From: an uncultured Opitutales bacterium
GTDB taxonomy: Bacteria > Verrucomicrobiota > Verrucomicrobiia > Opitutales > Intestinicryptomonadaceae
Assembly (NCBI GenBank): GCA_900548185.1
Contig: URJJ01000053.1
Coordinates: forward strand, 1 to 12,995
Length of the DNA: 12,995 bases
Reading direction: 5' to 3'
Below are positions 6,567-12,923 of the stretch, piece after piece; position 1 is the first letter of the stretch; every line of letters starts with the position of its first letter. A program made the translations under genes and the position numbers. The notes beneath the pieces were generated by a model. That model saw nothing but the letters and a program-made list of their open reading frames with translations, was not told the origin of the DNA and did no database searches.

Positions 6567-8114
6567 ATGAAAATTATCAAGAAGATTATGTCTCTGGGGG
6601 GCCTGCTCGGCCTCGGCCAGAAAAAGTCCCGGCCGACAGACGCGAAAAAGGCCGCTTCGGGACGCGGCGGAAAACCGGGGTCCTCCAAGGGCCGCGCGCA
6701 GCAGTCCGGGCGCGACAGCGAAAGCCGCCGCGGGCGCCGGGAGGATTCGCCGTCCAGGGCCCCGAGAACCGGAGCGCGCTCCGGAGGCGGGCGCGGCGAA
6801 CGCCAGAGGGTCGGGGAAAGGGAGCGCGGGGGGCGCCGCGGACGCGGAGAGCGCCCGGAAATCAAGCCGCTTGGCGAAGTCGTGCGCGAGCCCAAGAGCG
6901 TGCCGGAAATCTCCGGAGCCGAAACCCTCGGCGGGGACGTGCCGATGTTTGCCGCCCTCGGGCTTGGCGAACGCACCCTCGCCGCGATACGCGACATGGG
7001 ATACCAGGAGCCGACCGAAATCCAGACCCGCGCAATCCCCGTGGCGCTCGCCGGGCGCGACATCGTGGGAACCGCCCAGACCGGAACCGGCAAAACCGCC
7101 GCATTCGCCCTGCCTATAATTGAGAAGATAGAGGTCTCAAACAGGCCCGCAGTTCTCATGCTAAGCCCCACCAGGGAGCTTGCCGCGCAGATATGCGAGG
7201 CGCTCGAATCTTTTTCGAAGTACGCCGACGTAAAGGCGACGCTCGTCCAGGGAGGCGTTTCGATGGAGCGCCAGGTGGACTCGATAAGGCGTGGCACGGA
7301 CGTCGTCGTGGCGACCCCGGGCCGCCTGCTCGATCTCATCCGCCACAGGGCCATAGACCTTTCGGGAATCAGGTATTTGGTGCTGGACGAGGTTGACCGC
7401 ATGTTCGACATGGGCTTTATCGAGGACGTTTCAAACATCATCCGCCACTGCCCGGCAGACAGGCAGACGCTCTTCTTTTCGGCCACCATGCCCCCGGAAG
7501 TCATGAAGCTTTCAAAGTGGGCGCTCAAGGACCCGGAGAGGATTGAAATAGGCATAATACACTCGCCCGCCGACACCATCGAGCACTTCATATACCCGGT
7601 GGACTCGATACAAAAGTACGACATGATACTGTCCATACTCGAGCCCATAAAGGACGAGTGCGTGATTGTCTTCACCCGCACCCGCATGGACGCCGACCGC
7701 ATAAGCGAATGGCTCTCCGCCCACGGCTATAAGATTTCCACCCTGCATTCCGACAGGACGCAGAAGGAGCGCGACAAGGCCCTCTCGGACTTCAAGGAGG
7801 GCCGCGCGAACATACTCGTTGCAACCGACATCGCCTCCCGCGGCCTCGACATATCAAACGTGGCCTGCGTCGTAAACTACAACGTCCCGGAGCATTCCGA
7901 GGACTATGTACACCGCATAGGCCGCACGGGCCGCGCCAACAGGGAGGGCATGGCGATAACCCTGTTTTCCTCCGAGGAGCTTCAGTTCCTCCAGAGGATA
8001 GAGCGTTTCATCGGCAGGCCAATCGAGCGCAGGAAGCTTGAGGGGTTCGCGTACCGCAACGAGCCCGACCTGTCGTCGGGGGCCGCAAAGCCCAAGCGCC
8101 GCAGAAACAGGTAG
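6567..8114 (+). CDS. DEAD-box ATP-dependent RNA helicase (RhlE/CsdA-like) with basic Arg/Gly-rich N-terminal arm
   Basis: This ATP-dependent RNA-remodelling helicase probably acts in ribosome assembly, RNA decay or cold adaptation. From ATG 6567 it has 515 residues. The Q motif has Phe128 and PTEIQ with Gln153. Walker A AQTGTGKT is at 170-177, PTREL at 201-205, TPGR at 250-253, motif II DEVD at 274-277, SAT at 305-307, VIVFTRT at 366-372, ATDIASRGLDI at 419-429 and HRIGRTGR at 449-456. Motif II reads DEVD rather than DEAD (codons at 7386-7397), a conservative change that keeps both acidic residues. Residues ~18-97 are low-complexity and rich in Arg, Gly and Ser, unlike the C-terminal basic tails usual in RhlE. 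The C-terminus ends in a short basic tail. ATG 6513 is an alternative start, but 6567 has a G-rich stretch at suitable distance. The closest named subgroup is uncertain, so no symbol is given. Confidence 0.95.
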   Translation: MKIIKKIMSLGGLLGLGQKKSRPTDAKKAASGRGGKPGSSKGRAQQSGRDSESRRGRREDSPSRAPRTGARSGGGRGERQRVGERERGGRRGRGERPEIKPLGEVVREPKSVPEISGAETLGGDVPMFAALGLGERTLAAIRDMGYQEPTEIQTRAIPVALAGRDIVGTAQTGTGKTAAFALPIIEKIEVSNRPAVLMLSPTRELAAQICEALESFSKYADVKATLVQGGVSMERQVDSIRRGTDVVVATPGRLLDLIRHRAIDLSGIRYLVLDEVDRMFDMGFIEDVSNIIRHCPADRQTLFFSATMPPEVMKLSKWALKDPERIEIGIIHSPADTIEHFIYPVDSIQKYDMILSILEPIKDECVIVFTRTRMDADRISEWLSAHGYKISTLHSDRTQKERDKALSDFKEGRANILVATDIASRGLDISNVACVVNYNVPEHSEDYVHRIGRTGRANREGMAITLFSSEELQFLQRIERFIGRPIERRKLEGFAYRNEPDLSSGAAKPKRRRNR

Positions 8115-8127
8115 GGCGCGCCTTTCC

Positions 8128-8164
8128 GGCGGCCGCGCGGACTTTTGGCGCGGCCGCCTTTTTT
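8128..8164 (+). terminator. Rho-independent terminator of the helicase gene
   Basis: Perfect 11-base arms GGCGGCCGCGC (8128-8138) and GCGCGGCCGCC (8148-8158) enclose a 9-base loop and are followed by six Ts (8159-8164). The hairpin starts 14 bases after the helicase stop codon. Confidence 0.93.
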
Positions 8165-8275
8165 ATGGGCCTTTCACGGAAAATGGGCCGAAAATCGGAT
8201 TTTGAAATTGAATTTTGCGCGAGGGGGAAAGTCCGCCCGGCCTGCCTCGAAACTCGGCCAGATTTTTCTCTTTTC

Positions 8276-8309
8276 GGGGCATTCTAATCTATGGCAGCCC
8301 CTTTTTTTT
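8276..8309 (+). terminator. Weak terminator-like hairpin upstream of thyA
   Basis: GGGGC (8276-8280) and GCCCC (8297-8301) flank a 16-base loop and precede eight Ts (8302-8309). The stem is short, with possible extra CAT/ATG pairs inside. It may be a back-up terminator for the helicase transcript or an attenuator ahead of thyA, depending on where thyA transcription begins. Confidence 0.35.
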
Positions 8310-8345
8310 CGTGAGGGCGGGGCGTTTGGCCTTGTAATGCGCCCT

Positions 8346-8375
8346 TTGCGCATGTAGCTTTTTTGCGAATATTTT
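8346..8375 (+). promoter_or_regulatory. Weak promoter candidate for thyA-folA
   Basis: TTGCGC (8346-8351), an 18-base spacer and TATTTT (8370-8375) lie just ahead of thyA. A small inverted repeat TGCGC-CCTTT-GCGCA (8338-8352) overlaps the -35. AAGG at 8381-8384, five bases before the ATG, is a weak ribosome-binding site. Confidence 0.25.
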
Positions 8376-8389
8376 AAGGCAAGGTTTTT

Positions 8390-9187
8390 ATGAGGGAGTA
8401 TTTAGATTTGCTGAAACTCGTTCTTGAACGGGGCGAGGAGCGCAGCGACAGGACGGGCGTCGGAACCATCGGCGTTTTCGGGGCCCAGACGCGCTTCGAC
8501 CTGCGCTCGTCATTCCCGCTTCTCACCACGAAGAAGCTGCACACGCGCTCGATAATATACGAGCTTCTGTGGTTCTTAAAGGGAGATACCAATGTCAAAT
8601 ACCTCCGCGACAACCGCGTGACAATATGGGACGAGTGGGCCGACGAAAACGGCGACCTCGGCCGCGTGTACGGGGCGCAGTGGACCGACTGGCGCGCGCC
8701 GGACGGCCGCTCGATAAACCAGATTGAAAGGCTCGTCGACGGCATAAAAAGGGACCCGTTCGGCAGGAGGCACATAGTGAGCGCCTGGAATCCGGGGGAG
8801 CTGGACAAAATGGCGCTTCCGCCTTGCCACGCCCTGTTCCAGTTCCACGTCAGCCCGTCGGGCTTTCTGAACTGCCAGCTTTACCAGCGGAGCGCAGACC
8901 TCTTTCTCGGGGTGCCTTTCAATATCGCATCCTATTCCATGCTAACCATGATGGTCGCGCAGGTGTGCGGCCTGAAGCCCGGCGAGTTCGTCCACACTTT
9001 CGGCGACCTGCACATATATAAAAACCACCTCGAACAGGTGGGCGAGCAGCTTTCGCGCGAACCCCGTCCGCTTCCGAAGCTCGTCCTCAATCCCGGGCGC
9101 GAGAACCTGCGGGACTTTTGCTACGAGGATTTCCGCTTCGAGGGCTACGACCCGCATCCGGCGATAAAGGCGCCGATAGCCGTCTGA
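8390..9187 (+). CDS. thyA: Thymidylate synthase ThyA
   Basis: ThyA methylates dUMP to dTMP using methylenetetrahydrofolate, releasing dihydrofolate, in the cytosol. The 265 residues compare with 264 in E. coli and align nearly without gaps. SDRTG carries the phosphate-binding Arg21. RRH has Arg126/Arg127. The nucleophile is Cys146 in LPPCHALFQF. LYQRSADLFLGVPFNIA carries Arg167, Asp170 and Asn178, and GDLHIY carries His208 and Tyr210. The C-terminus ends APIAV, as is typical for this enzyme. ATG 8390 is supported by full-length alignment and a weak AAGG five bases upstream. folA follows after two bases and reduces the dihydrofolate ThyA produces, a classic pairing. I see no flavin-dependent ThyX in the window. 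Confidence 0.98.
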   Translation: MREYLDLLKLVLERGEERSDRTGVGTIGVFGAQTRFDLRSSFPLLTTKKLHTRSIIYELLWFLKGDTNVKYLRDNRVTIWDEWADENGDLGRVYGAQWTDWRAPDGRSINQIERLVDGIKRDPFGRRHIVSAWNPGELDKMALPPCHALFQFHVSPSGFLNCQLYQRSADLFLGVPFNIASYSMLTMMVAQVCGLKPGEFVHTFGDLHIYKNHLEQVGEQLSREPRPLPKLVLNPGRENLRDFCYEDFRFEGYDPHPAIKAPIAV

Positions 9188-9189
9188 CG

Positions 9190-9660
9190 ATGCCGGCCTG
9201 GAAGGCCATCGCAGCCGTCGCGGAAAACGGCGTCATCGGAAACGGGCTTGAAATACCTTGGCACATCCCGGAGGATTTCCGGCATTTCAAGCGCGCCACT
9301 ATGGGGGGGATTGTGGTCATGGGCAGGCGGACTTGGGAGAGCATAGGCTCGAAGCCCCTGCCAGGCAGGCTCAACGTCGTCATATCCTCCTCGGCGGGGG
9401 AGTGCGAGGGCGCTGAGGTTTACCGCAGCCTTTCGGATTTCAAAAGGGCGCGAGGCGGCGACCCCAGGCAGGTTTGGATTTGCGGGGGGGCCGCGCTTTA
9501 CAGGTCGGCCCTCGGGGAGTGCTCCGAAATTCTCATGAGCCGGGTCAGGATGCGCCCGGAGGGCGACGTGTTTTTTCCGGACATATCCCGGGAGTTCAGG
9601 GAGGCCGAAACTGTCATGAAGGGCGGGATGTTCGACGTGGTGCGCTTTGTGAGGGTTTAG
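9190..9660 (+). CDS. folA: Dihydrofolate reductase FolA
   Basis: FolA reduces dihydrofolate to tetrahydrofolate with NADPH and is the target of trimethoprim-type antifolates. It has 156 residues, close to the usual ~160. The Met20-loop region is ENGVIGNGLEIPWHIPEDF, with the substrate-binding acid at Asp29. GRRTWESIG (45-53) is the NADPH-contacting motif, and CGGAALY (98-104) carries the conserved Gly-Gly. ATG 9190 lies two bases after the thyA stop, so translation is probably coupled and no separate Shine-Dalgarno is evident. An in-frame upstream TTG inside thyA would only add non-conserved residues. The hairpin after the gene (GGGCG-CGCCC near 9665-9680) lacks a T run, so where the transcript ends is unclear. 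Confidence 0.97.
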   Translation: MPAWKAIAAVAENGVIGNGLEIPWHIPEDFRHFKRATMGGIVVMGRRTWESIGSKPLPGRLNVVISSSAGECEGAEVYRSLSDFKRARGGDPRQVWICGGAALYRSALGECSEILMSRVRMRPEGDVFFPDISREFREAETVMKGGMFDVVRFVRV

Positions 9661-9786
9661 CTTGTGGGCGGGGTACGCCCCAAAAAAAGCTTGCAATCTA
9701 AAGATAGAGGCTTCTTATTGCCTAAAGTCTGCGGGTTGTTCCCATTTTTGAGGCCGGCGCGCAGGCAACTACTAGGCTACTAAATG

Positions 9787-9794
9787 AAAGGAAG
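9787..9794 (+). promoter_or_regulatory. Strong Shine-Dalgarno that decides the start at 9799
   Basis: AAAGGAAG lies four bases before ATG 9799, at good spacing. It overlaps codons that would follow the alternative ATG 9784, which has no ribosome-binding site itself. It is the clearest Shine-Dalgarno in the window and suggests high translation of the following gene. Confidence 0.75.
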
Positions 9795-9798
9795 CAAT

Positions 9799-10224
9799 AT
9801 GTCAGCAAAGAAATCTGCGGCCGCAGGCGCGGCAAAAAAGGCTCCGAAGGCGGCATCCGCCTCCGCGAAAAAGGCTCCGGAAGCTCCGTCCAAGGCCCCT
9901 GCAAAAAAGAGGGCCTCAAAGAAGGTAGCGATGCCCGGAACCGTTCCGGCTTCGGCAAGCCCCTGCGGCGGCCTCACCAGGATAATCGCAAAGTTCGACG
10001 CGGGATGGGGCAACAGCCTGTTCATACGCGGCAGCGGCGCGGGGCTAAGCTGGCAGAAGGGTGTCATGATGCAGTGCACCGATTCGGACGAATGGATATG
10101 GGAAAACAAAATCGCCAAGGGCGCGGTGGAGTTCAAGATTCTCATAAACGACGAGGCCTGGTCTCTCGGCGACGACATCTCCGTAAACGCGGGGGAAACG
10201 ATTACCTGCCGCCCGTCATTTTAG
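9799..10224 (+). CDS. Small protein: Lys/Ala-rich histone H1-like tail fused to a CBM20/E-set-like carbohydrate-binding fold
   Basis: This is a 141-residue protein with no signal peptide and no named family that I can assign with certainty. Residues 1-45 are made almost entirely of Lys, Ala, Ser and Pro, with KK pairs at 4, 13, 24, 36 and 41. They look like the tails of bacterial histone H1-like DNA-binding proteins, and part repeats at DNA level with a 33-base period (9835 and 9868). Residues ~58-141 form a compact domain with regularly spaced Trp: FDAGWGNSLFIRG, GAGLSW, DEWIWE and EFKILINDEAW. That pattern is reminiscent of starch/glycogen-binding domains (CBM20, CBM48 or related E-set folds). 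The combination is inferred from pattern alone. ATG 9799 is preferred over ATG 9784 because of the AAAGGAAG ahead of it. Its own terminator follows. Its role could be nucleoid binding, glycogen binding or both. Confidence 0.85.
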   Translation: MSAKKSAAAGAAKKAPKAASASAKKAPEAPSKAPAKKRASKKVAMPGTVPASASPCGGLTRIIAKFDAGWGNSLFIRGSGAGLSWQKGVMMQCTDSDEWIWENKIAKGAVEFKILINDEAWSLGDDISVNAGETITCRPSF

Positions 10225-10242
10225 TTTGGGTTTTCCCGCCTC

Positions 10243-10273
10243 GCCGCTCCGGTTTTTCCGGGGCGGCTTTTTT
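10243..10273 (+). terminator. Rho-independent terminator of the 9799-10224 gene
   Basis: GCCGCTCCGG (10243-10252) pairs with CCGGGGCGGC (10258-10267), with one G-U wobble and a T5 loop, and is followed by six Ts (10268-10273). It starts 19 bases past the stop codon. Confidence 0.92.
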
Positions 10274-10275
10274 GT

Positions 10276-10304
10276 GCGCTCCCGGTTTTTCGGTTTCCGG
10301 GCGC
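10276..10304 (+). repeat. Second hairpin directly after the terminator
   Basis: GCGC-T-CCCGG (10276-10285) can pair with CCGG-GCGC (10297-10304) around an 11-base T-rich loop. No T tract follows. It may be stacked on the preceding terminator or be the start of a separate structured transcript. Confidence 0.4.
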
Positions 10305-10335
10305 GGCCTGCTGGCGCGTGTGAGGGAAGCTTTGC

Positions 10336-10418
10336 CCGAGAGTTTGCAGGGGCGCCAAATCCGGCCCAACCCCGGCGGAATCTGCAAAGATATGGAGGCC
10401 CCCTGCGGCTCGGTTTTT
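10336..10418 (+). ncRNA. Candidate structured RNA 3' end or complex terminator
   Basis: CCGAG (10336-10340) pairs with CTCGG (10409-10413). Inside an asymmetric loop, CAGGGG-C-GCC (10347-10356) pairs with GGCCCCCTG (10397-10405). A third nested stem forms around 10360-10379 (TCCG/CGGA or CCGG/CCGG). Five Ts (10414-10418) follow immediately. A long compound hairpin ending in a T run fits either a second terminator or the 3' end of a small RNA. I found no match by eye to SRP RNA, 6S RNA or tmRNA signatures. Confidence 0.3.
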
Positions 10419-10669
10419 CAGGATAGGTTGGGGGGCTGCCGGTTAGGGGGAGCCTGCCAAAAACGGAAGTTTTTAGAAAAGTGCTCGGCATTGGCTTGCA
10501 GGCATTTTCTTCCGGCTTTGCGCATGATTGGGCCTTCAAAGATTGGGCTACTTTTGGACGCGGAGGCGGATTATAGCTTTGCGAATATCAGGCGGGCGAA
10601 GATGGGGCGGGGGAATTTATTGAGAATATGCGCGCAACCCGCTAAAAATTTGTTTGGATATTTGAAGTC

Positions 10670-10698
10670 AGCCGCCTACCTGCAAGCGGCTTTTCTTT
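10670..10698 (+). terminator. Orphan terminator-like hairpin
   Basis: AGCCGC (10670-10675) pairs with GCGGCT (10686-10691) across a 10-base loop, and the T-rich tail TTTTCTTT ends at 10698. No plus-strand gene lies within 400 bases upstream, so if functional it ends an unannotated transcript. Confidence 0.5.
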
Positions 10699-10767
10699 GA
10701 AGCGGCGGATTCCCCTTCAAGCGGATAAAAGCCGCAAAAGCCTGTCGCATAACTTTTGCAGTTTTCA

Positions 10768-10830
10768 GGGCTTTATGAGATTTCCGCCATTTGCAAAGGG
10801 AGGGGCATTTGGGAACTACCTCATAAACCC
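10768..10830. repeat. 63-base palindrome-ended intergenic element
   Basis: GGG-C-TTTATGAG (10768-10779) and CTCATAAACCC (10820-10830) are complementary except for one bulged C, and they flank a 40-base core containing TTTGCAAAGGGAGG. One frame of the core reads PPFAKGG, a pattern I associate with dispersed intergenic repeats that create spurious ORFs. Whether it recurs in this genome cannot be seen here. Confidence 0.35.
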
Positions 10831-10980
10831 CGCCCGGCCCGCTGCGGACGGCCTGCGGGAGGATGAATCTGCCCCGCCCGCGCCCCCCGTGTTCTGGCAG
10901 GTGTGCGGAGTGGGGGAGGCAAGCCCGTTCTTGCCTTAGACCTTGCGGCTAGTTCAAACTTGCAGCTCGGTAATATGCGT

Positions 10981-12051
10981 CTATTTGAGCACCCGCTCAA
11001 CCCTGCGCGGAATCGATACCATGGTTTCCCACGGGATGCGGCGCGTCCAGCGGCTGTATGAGGGCAGGTCTATGAATTCGCCGCCCTGGGCGCCTATGAA
11101 CACCACCTCGTCGCCCGGCGCGGCGTCGGGGGAGGGGCCAAGGTCTATCAGGGTCTCGTCGAGGCCGACGTCGCCTATCACGGGGCAGCGCCTGCCGCGC
11201 ACCAGCACCCGCGATGATTCTGTGAATCCGGAGGGGACGCCGTCGGCGTATCCGGCGCTGACGCATGCTATTCTGCGCTCGGGCGTTTCAGAGACCGAAG
11301 CTATCCGCGCCTTGAATGAAAGCACCGGCTTCACGTCCGCAAAGGGAGGCTCCCTGTCCCCGAAGGGGCTTATCCCGTATTGGAGAAGGCCGATTCTCAC
11401 CGCATTTACGGGAACTTCCCCGTCGAGGTAGTTCAGGCCCGCCGAGGCGTGCATGTGAACCATTATGTTTGACGCCCCGAAGGCTTCCACAACCCTCTTG
11501 AAATTCCGGCCCTGGAGCCTTGTGTATTCGGGGTCGCTGTCCGCAGAGGAGAGGTGGGTGAATATGCCGGCGATGCGCAGGTTGCGGTATGCCGACACCT
11601 CGCGCAGGAATTCGGCGGCATTTTCGTGCCATACGCCGAAACGCCCCATGCCCGTGTCGATTTTCACGTGAACGTCAAGTATCCTGCCGCGCAGGCGCGC
11701 GAGCCCGTCGAAATCAATGGCCTCCTCCAGCGTGGCTATCGCGGGGATTGCGTCGTATTCAAAAACGAGCCTGCGCTCGGCCGCGAGCACAGGGCCGAGT
11801 ATCAGCACGGGCTTTGCCGAGACCAGCTCGCGTATTCTCGAAACTTCGTAAATGTTTGCCACGGCAAACATGTCTGCGCCGCCGCGCATGAAGCGCACTA
11901 TGGACTGGGGCATGCAGTGCCCGTACGCGTCCGCCTTCACAACCGCGATGTATGCCGTGCCCGGCGGGAGGGCCGACTTTATTTTGCGGACGTTCTCTTC
12001 GAGCGCGTCCAGGTCGATTTCAATCCAGGATCTGACGGAGGGCTTGTTCAT
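10981..12051 (-). CDS. alr: Alanine racemase Alr
   Basis: Alr is a PLP-dependent enzyme interconverting L- and D-alanine, supplying D-Ala for peptidoglycan cross-bridges in the cytosol. It has 356 residues, slightly shorter than the usual ~370. The PLP lysine is Lys39 in AVVKADAYGH. KIDTGMGRFG (~130-139) and HASAGLNYL lie in the TIM-barrel domain, and RIGLLQYG (~219-226) is the cofactor-phosphate region. The second catalytic residue is Tyr268 in SAGYADGVPS, in the C-terminal barrel. The usual GRVSMD element is altered to GDVGLDE (292-298), with Met replaced by Leu. The C-terminus retains the RVERV ending. ATG 12049-12051 (minus strand) fits the family start, and no Shine-Dalgarno is visible. 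The gene diverges from yraN across 99 bases. No T-tailed terminator follows it, only the hairpin at 10917-10936. Confidence 0.97.
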   Translation of the reverse strand: MNKPSVRSWIEIDLDALEENVRKIKSALPPGTAYIAVVKADAYGHCMPQSIVRFMRGGADMFAVANIYEVSRIRELVSAKPVLILGPVLAAERRLVFEYDAIPAIATLEEAIDFDGLARLRGRILDVHVKIDTGMGRFGVWHENAAEFLREVSAYRNLRIAGIFTHLSSADSDPEYTRLQGRNFKRVVEAFGASNIMVHMHASAGLNYLDGEVPVNAVRIGLLQYGISPFGDREPPFADVKPVLSFKARIASVSETPERRIACVSAGYADGVPSGFTESSRVLVRGRRCPVIGDVGLDETLIDLGPSPDAAPGDEVVFIGAQGGEFIDLPSYSRWTRRIPWETMVSIPRRVERVLK

Positions 12052-12150
12052 TTTTCAGTCGCCGGGGCGATTTTTCAAATAGAGGCCCGGGGCGGATTTT
12101 TCGCAACAAAAAAATTGAACGGCGCGCCGGGATGTGCCACATTCGTAGGC
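12052..12150. promoter_or_regulatory. Divergent alr/yraN control region
   Basis: These 99 bases separate divergent start codons and should hold both promoters. On the minus strand TTGCGA and TATTTG are 19 bases apart ahead of alr, which is wider than ideal. On the plus strand TTGAAC lies near 12114, but no good -10 follows. No ribosome-binding site is clear for either gene. Confidence 0.35.
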
Positions 12151-12552
12151 GTGGGCTTCTGGAGGGCGGCATTGGACTTTTTCGGAATCGGCGCTGGCAT
12201 CGGGGCGCGCGCCGAACGGGCTGCGGCGAGGTATCTGAAGCGCGAGGCGGGCCTGAGGATTGTCGCGCGCAACTACCGAAGCGGCAGGTACGAAACCGAC
12301 ATCATAGCCTACGACAAAAAGTCCGGCTGCATCGTGTTTGTCGAGGTGAAGTGCCGTCCGGCTTATGCCGCAGTTCCGGGGTTTTACGCGGCGGCCTCCG
12401 CACGGAAGTCCGCCTGCCTGAAGGCGTGCGCCAGGGCGTTTCTGCGTGAAAACGGCGCTTCCGGCCGCAGCTTCCGCTTTGACGCGGTTGAAGTAAATCA
12501 CGACGGGAACGGAAATTTTGTCGCGATAAACCATTTTGAAAACTACATGTAA
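12151..12552 (+). CDS. yraN: YraN family (UPF0102) endonuclease-like protein
   Basis: This small protein of 133 residues belongs to the widespread YraN/UPF0102 family, which has a PD-(D/E)xK nuclease-like fold but poorly defined function. The signature is intact. Glu22 lies in ARAERAAARYL. YRSGRYETDIIAY carries Asp50, and IVFVEVKCRP carries Glu65 and Lys67, together the putative metal-binding/catalytic set. A C-terminal FRFDAVEV motif (~108-115) is also typical. GTG 12151 is chosen because it gives the family-like N-terminus MGFWRAALDFFG. The only nearby ATG (12132) is out of frame, and the open frame continues far upstream over alr without homology. A G/C stem without a T run (CCCCCG 12555-12560 with CGGGGG 12573-12578) follows and may help end the transcript. 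Confidence 0.9.
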   Translation: MGFWRAALDFFGIGAGIGARAERAAARYLKREAGLRIVARNYRSGRYETDIIAYDKKSGCIVFVEVKCRPAYAAVPGFYAAASARKSACLKACARAFLRENGASGRSFRFDAVEVNHDGNGNFVAINHFENYM

Positions 12553-12923
12553 AGCCCCCGCTTCGGACGCGCCGGGGGGATGCCTGCGCGGCCATGCCCA
12601 CCGTTTGCGCGAAGCTTGATTCTTTTTAATGAACCAAAATTTATAAAACGATTCGATTTTTTGGATGGGGATTGCGGGCGGTTTTTTTCATAGTTCGGGA
12701 GTTTTTTTGCCGCATAAAAAAATCCCGCTTTCGGAATGGGGCAGGAGGTTTGTCAAGGCTGGGCTCCAGAGGCGGCGTCCTCATTAGAGAAGGGCCGCCG
12801 AAGAAAAATTTTAGTGCGAGGATGGAAAATTGTCCCGCGCTCCCGCCATGTGGCGATATGCGGCGTACAAAAAAGGGCTTCCCTGCGCGGGAAGCCCTCA
12901 AATCATTTGAAAATTATCCCAAT
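12553..12923. other. Intergenic region right of yraN
   Basis: No gene is supported in these ~370 bases. They contain the stem at 12555-12578, an AT-rich patch around 12625-12662 that could hold a promoter but shows no well-spaced hexamer pair, and a hairpin at 12696-12727 (CGGGAG plus T7, 7-base loop, A7 plus TCCCG). At the right lies the terminator of the PEP-CTERM gene (12869-12897). Confidence 0.5.
12869..12897 (-). terminator. Rho-independent terminator of the PEP-CTERM gene
   Basis: Perfect 9-base arms GGGCTTCCC (12875-12883) and GGGAAGCCC (12889-12897) enclose a 5-base loop. On the minus strand they are followed by six Ts (12874-12869). The hairpin begins 26 bases after the stop codon at 12924. 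Confidence 0.93.

Larger units (their letters stand above)
10225..10980. other. Gene-poor region of ~750 bases rich in inverted repeats
   Basis: No convincing protein gene is present. Open frames here, including one at 10697-10939 and the long plus frame passing through 10005-10700, show no domain features or ribosome-binding sites. Contents are the terminator at 10243-10273, hairpin 10276-10304, structured element 10336-10418, orphan terminator 10670-10698, palindromic element 10768-10830, and a perfect 7-base hairpin AGGCAAG/CTTGCCT (10917-10936) lying 44 bases beyond the alr stop. The stretch 10419-10669 shows nothing I can name. Confidence 0.6.

Noticed and set aside
6482..7702. 406-codon minus-strand open frame opposite the helicase
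   Set aside because: The helicase strand carries every DEAD-box motif; the antisense frame is Ser/Arg/Pro-rich low complexity typical of high-GC shadows.
9665..9687. GGGCG-GGGTA-CGCCC hairpin after folA as an intrinsic terminator
   Set aside because: On the plus strand the stem is followed by A residues, not Ts, so it lacks the required tail.
10320..10470. Possible SRP RNA, 6S RNA or tmRNA
   Set aside because: Conserved SRP tetraloop-region sequence, tmRNA end pairing and tag, and the 6S open-bubble layout could not be recognised by eye.
10697..10939. 80-codon plus-strand open frame in the gene-poor region
   Set aside because: It spans the palindromic element and Pro/Ala-rich G/C sequence, with no start signal; it looks like a repeat-derived spurious frame.
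11554..12150. Upstream extension of the yraN reading frame
   Set aside because: It overlaps alr on the opposite strand and shows no similarity to anything; family-like sequence begins at GTG 12151.
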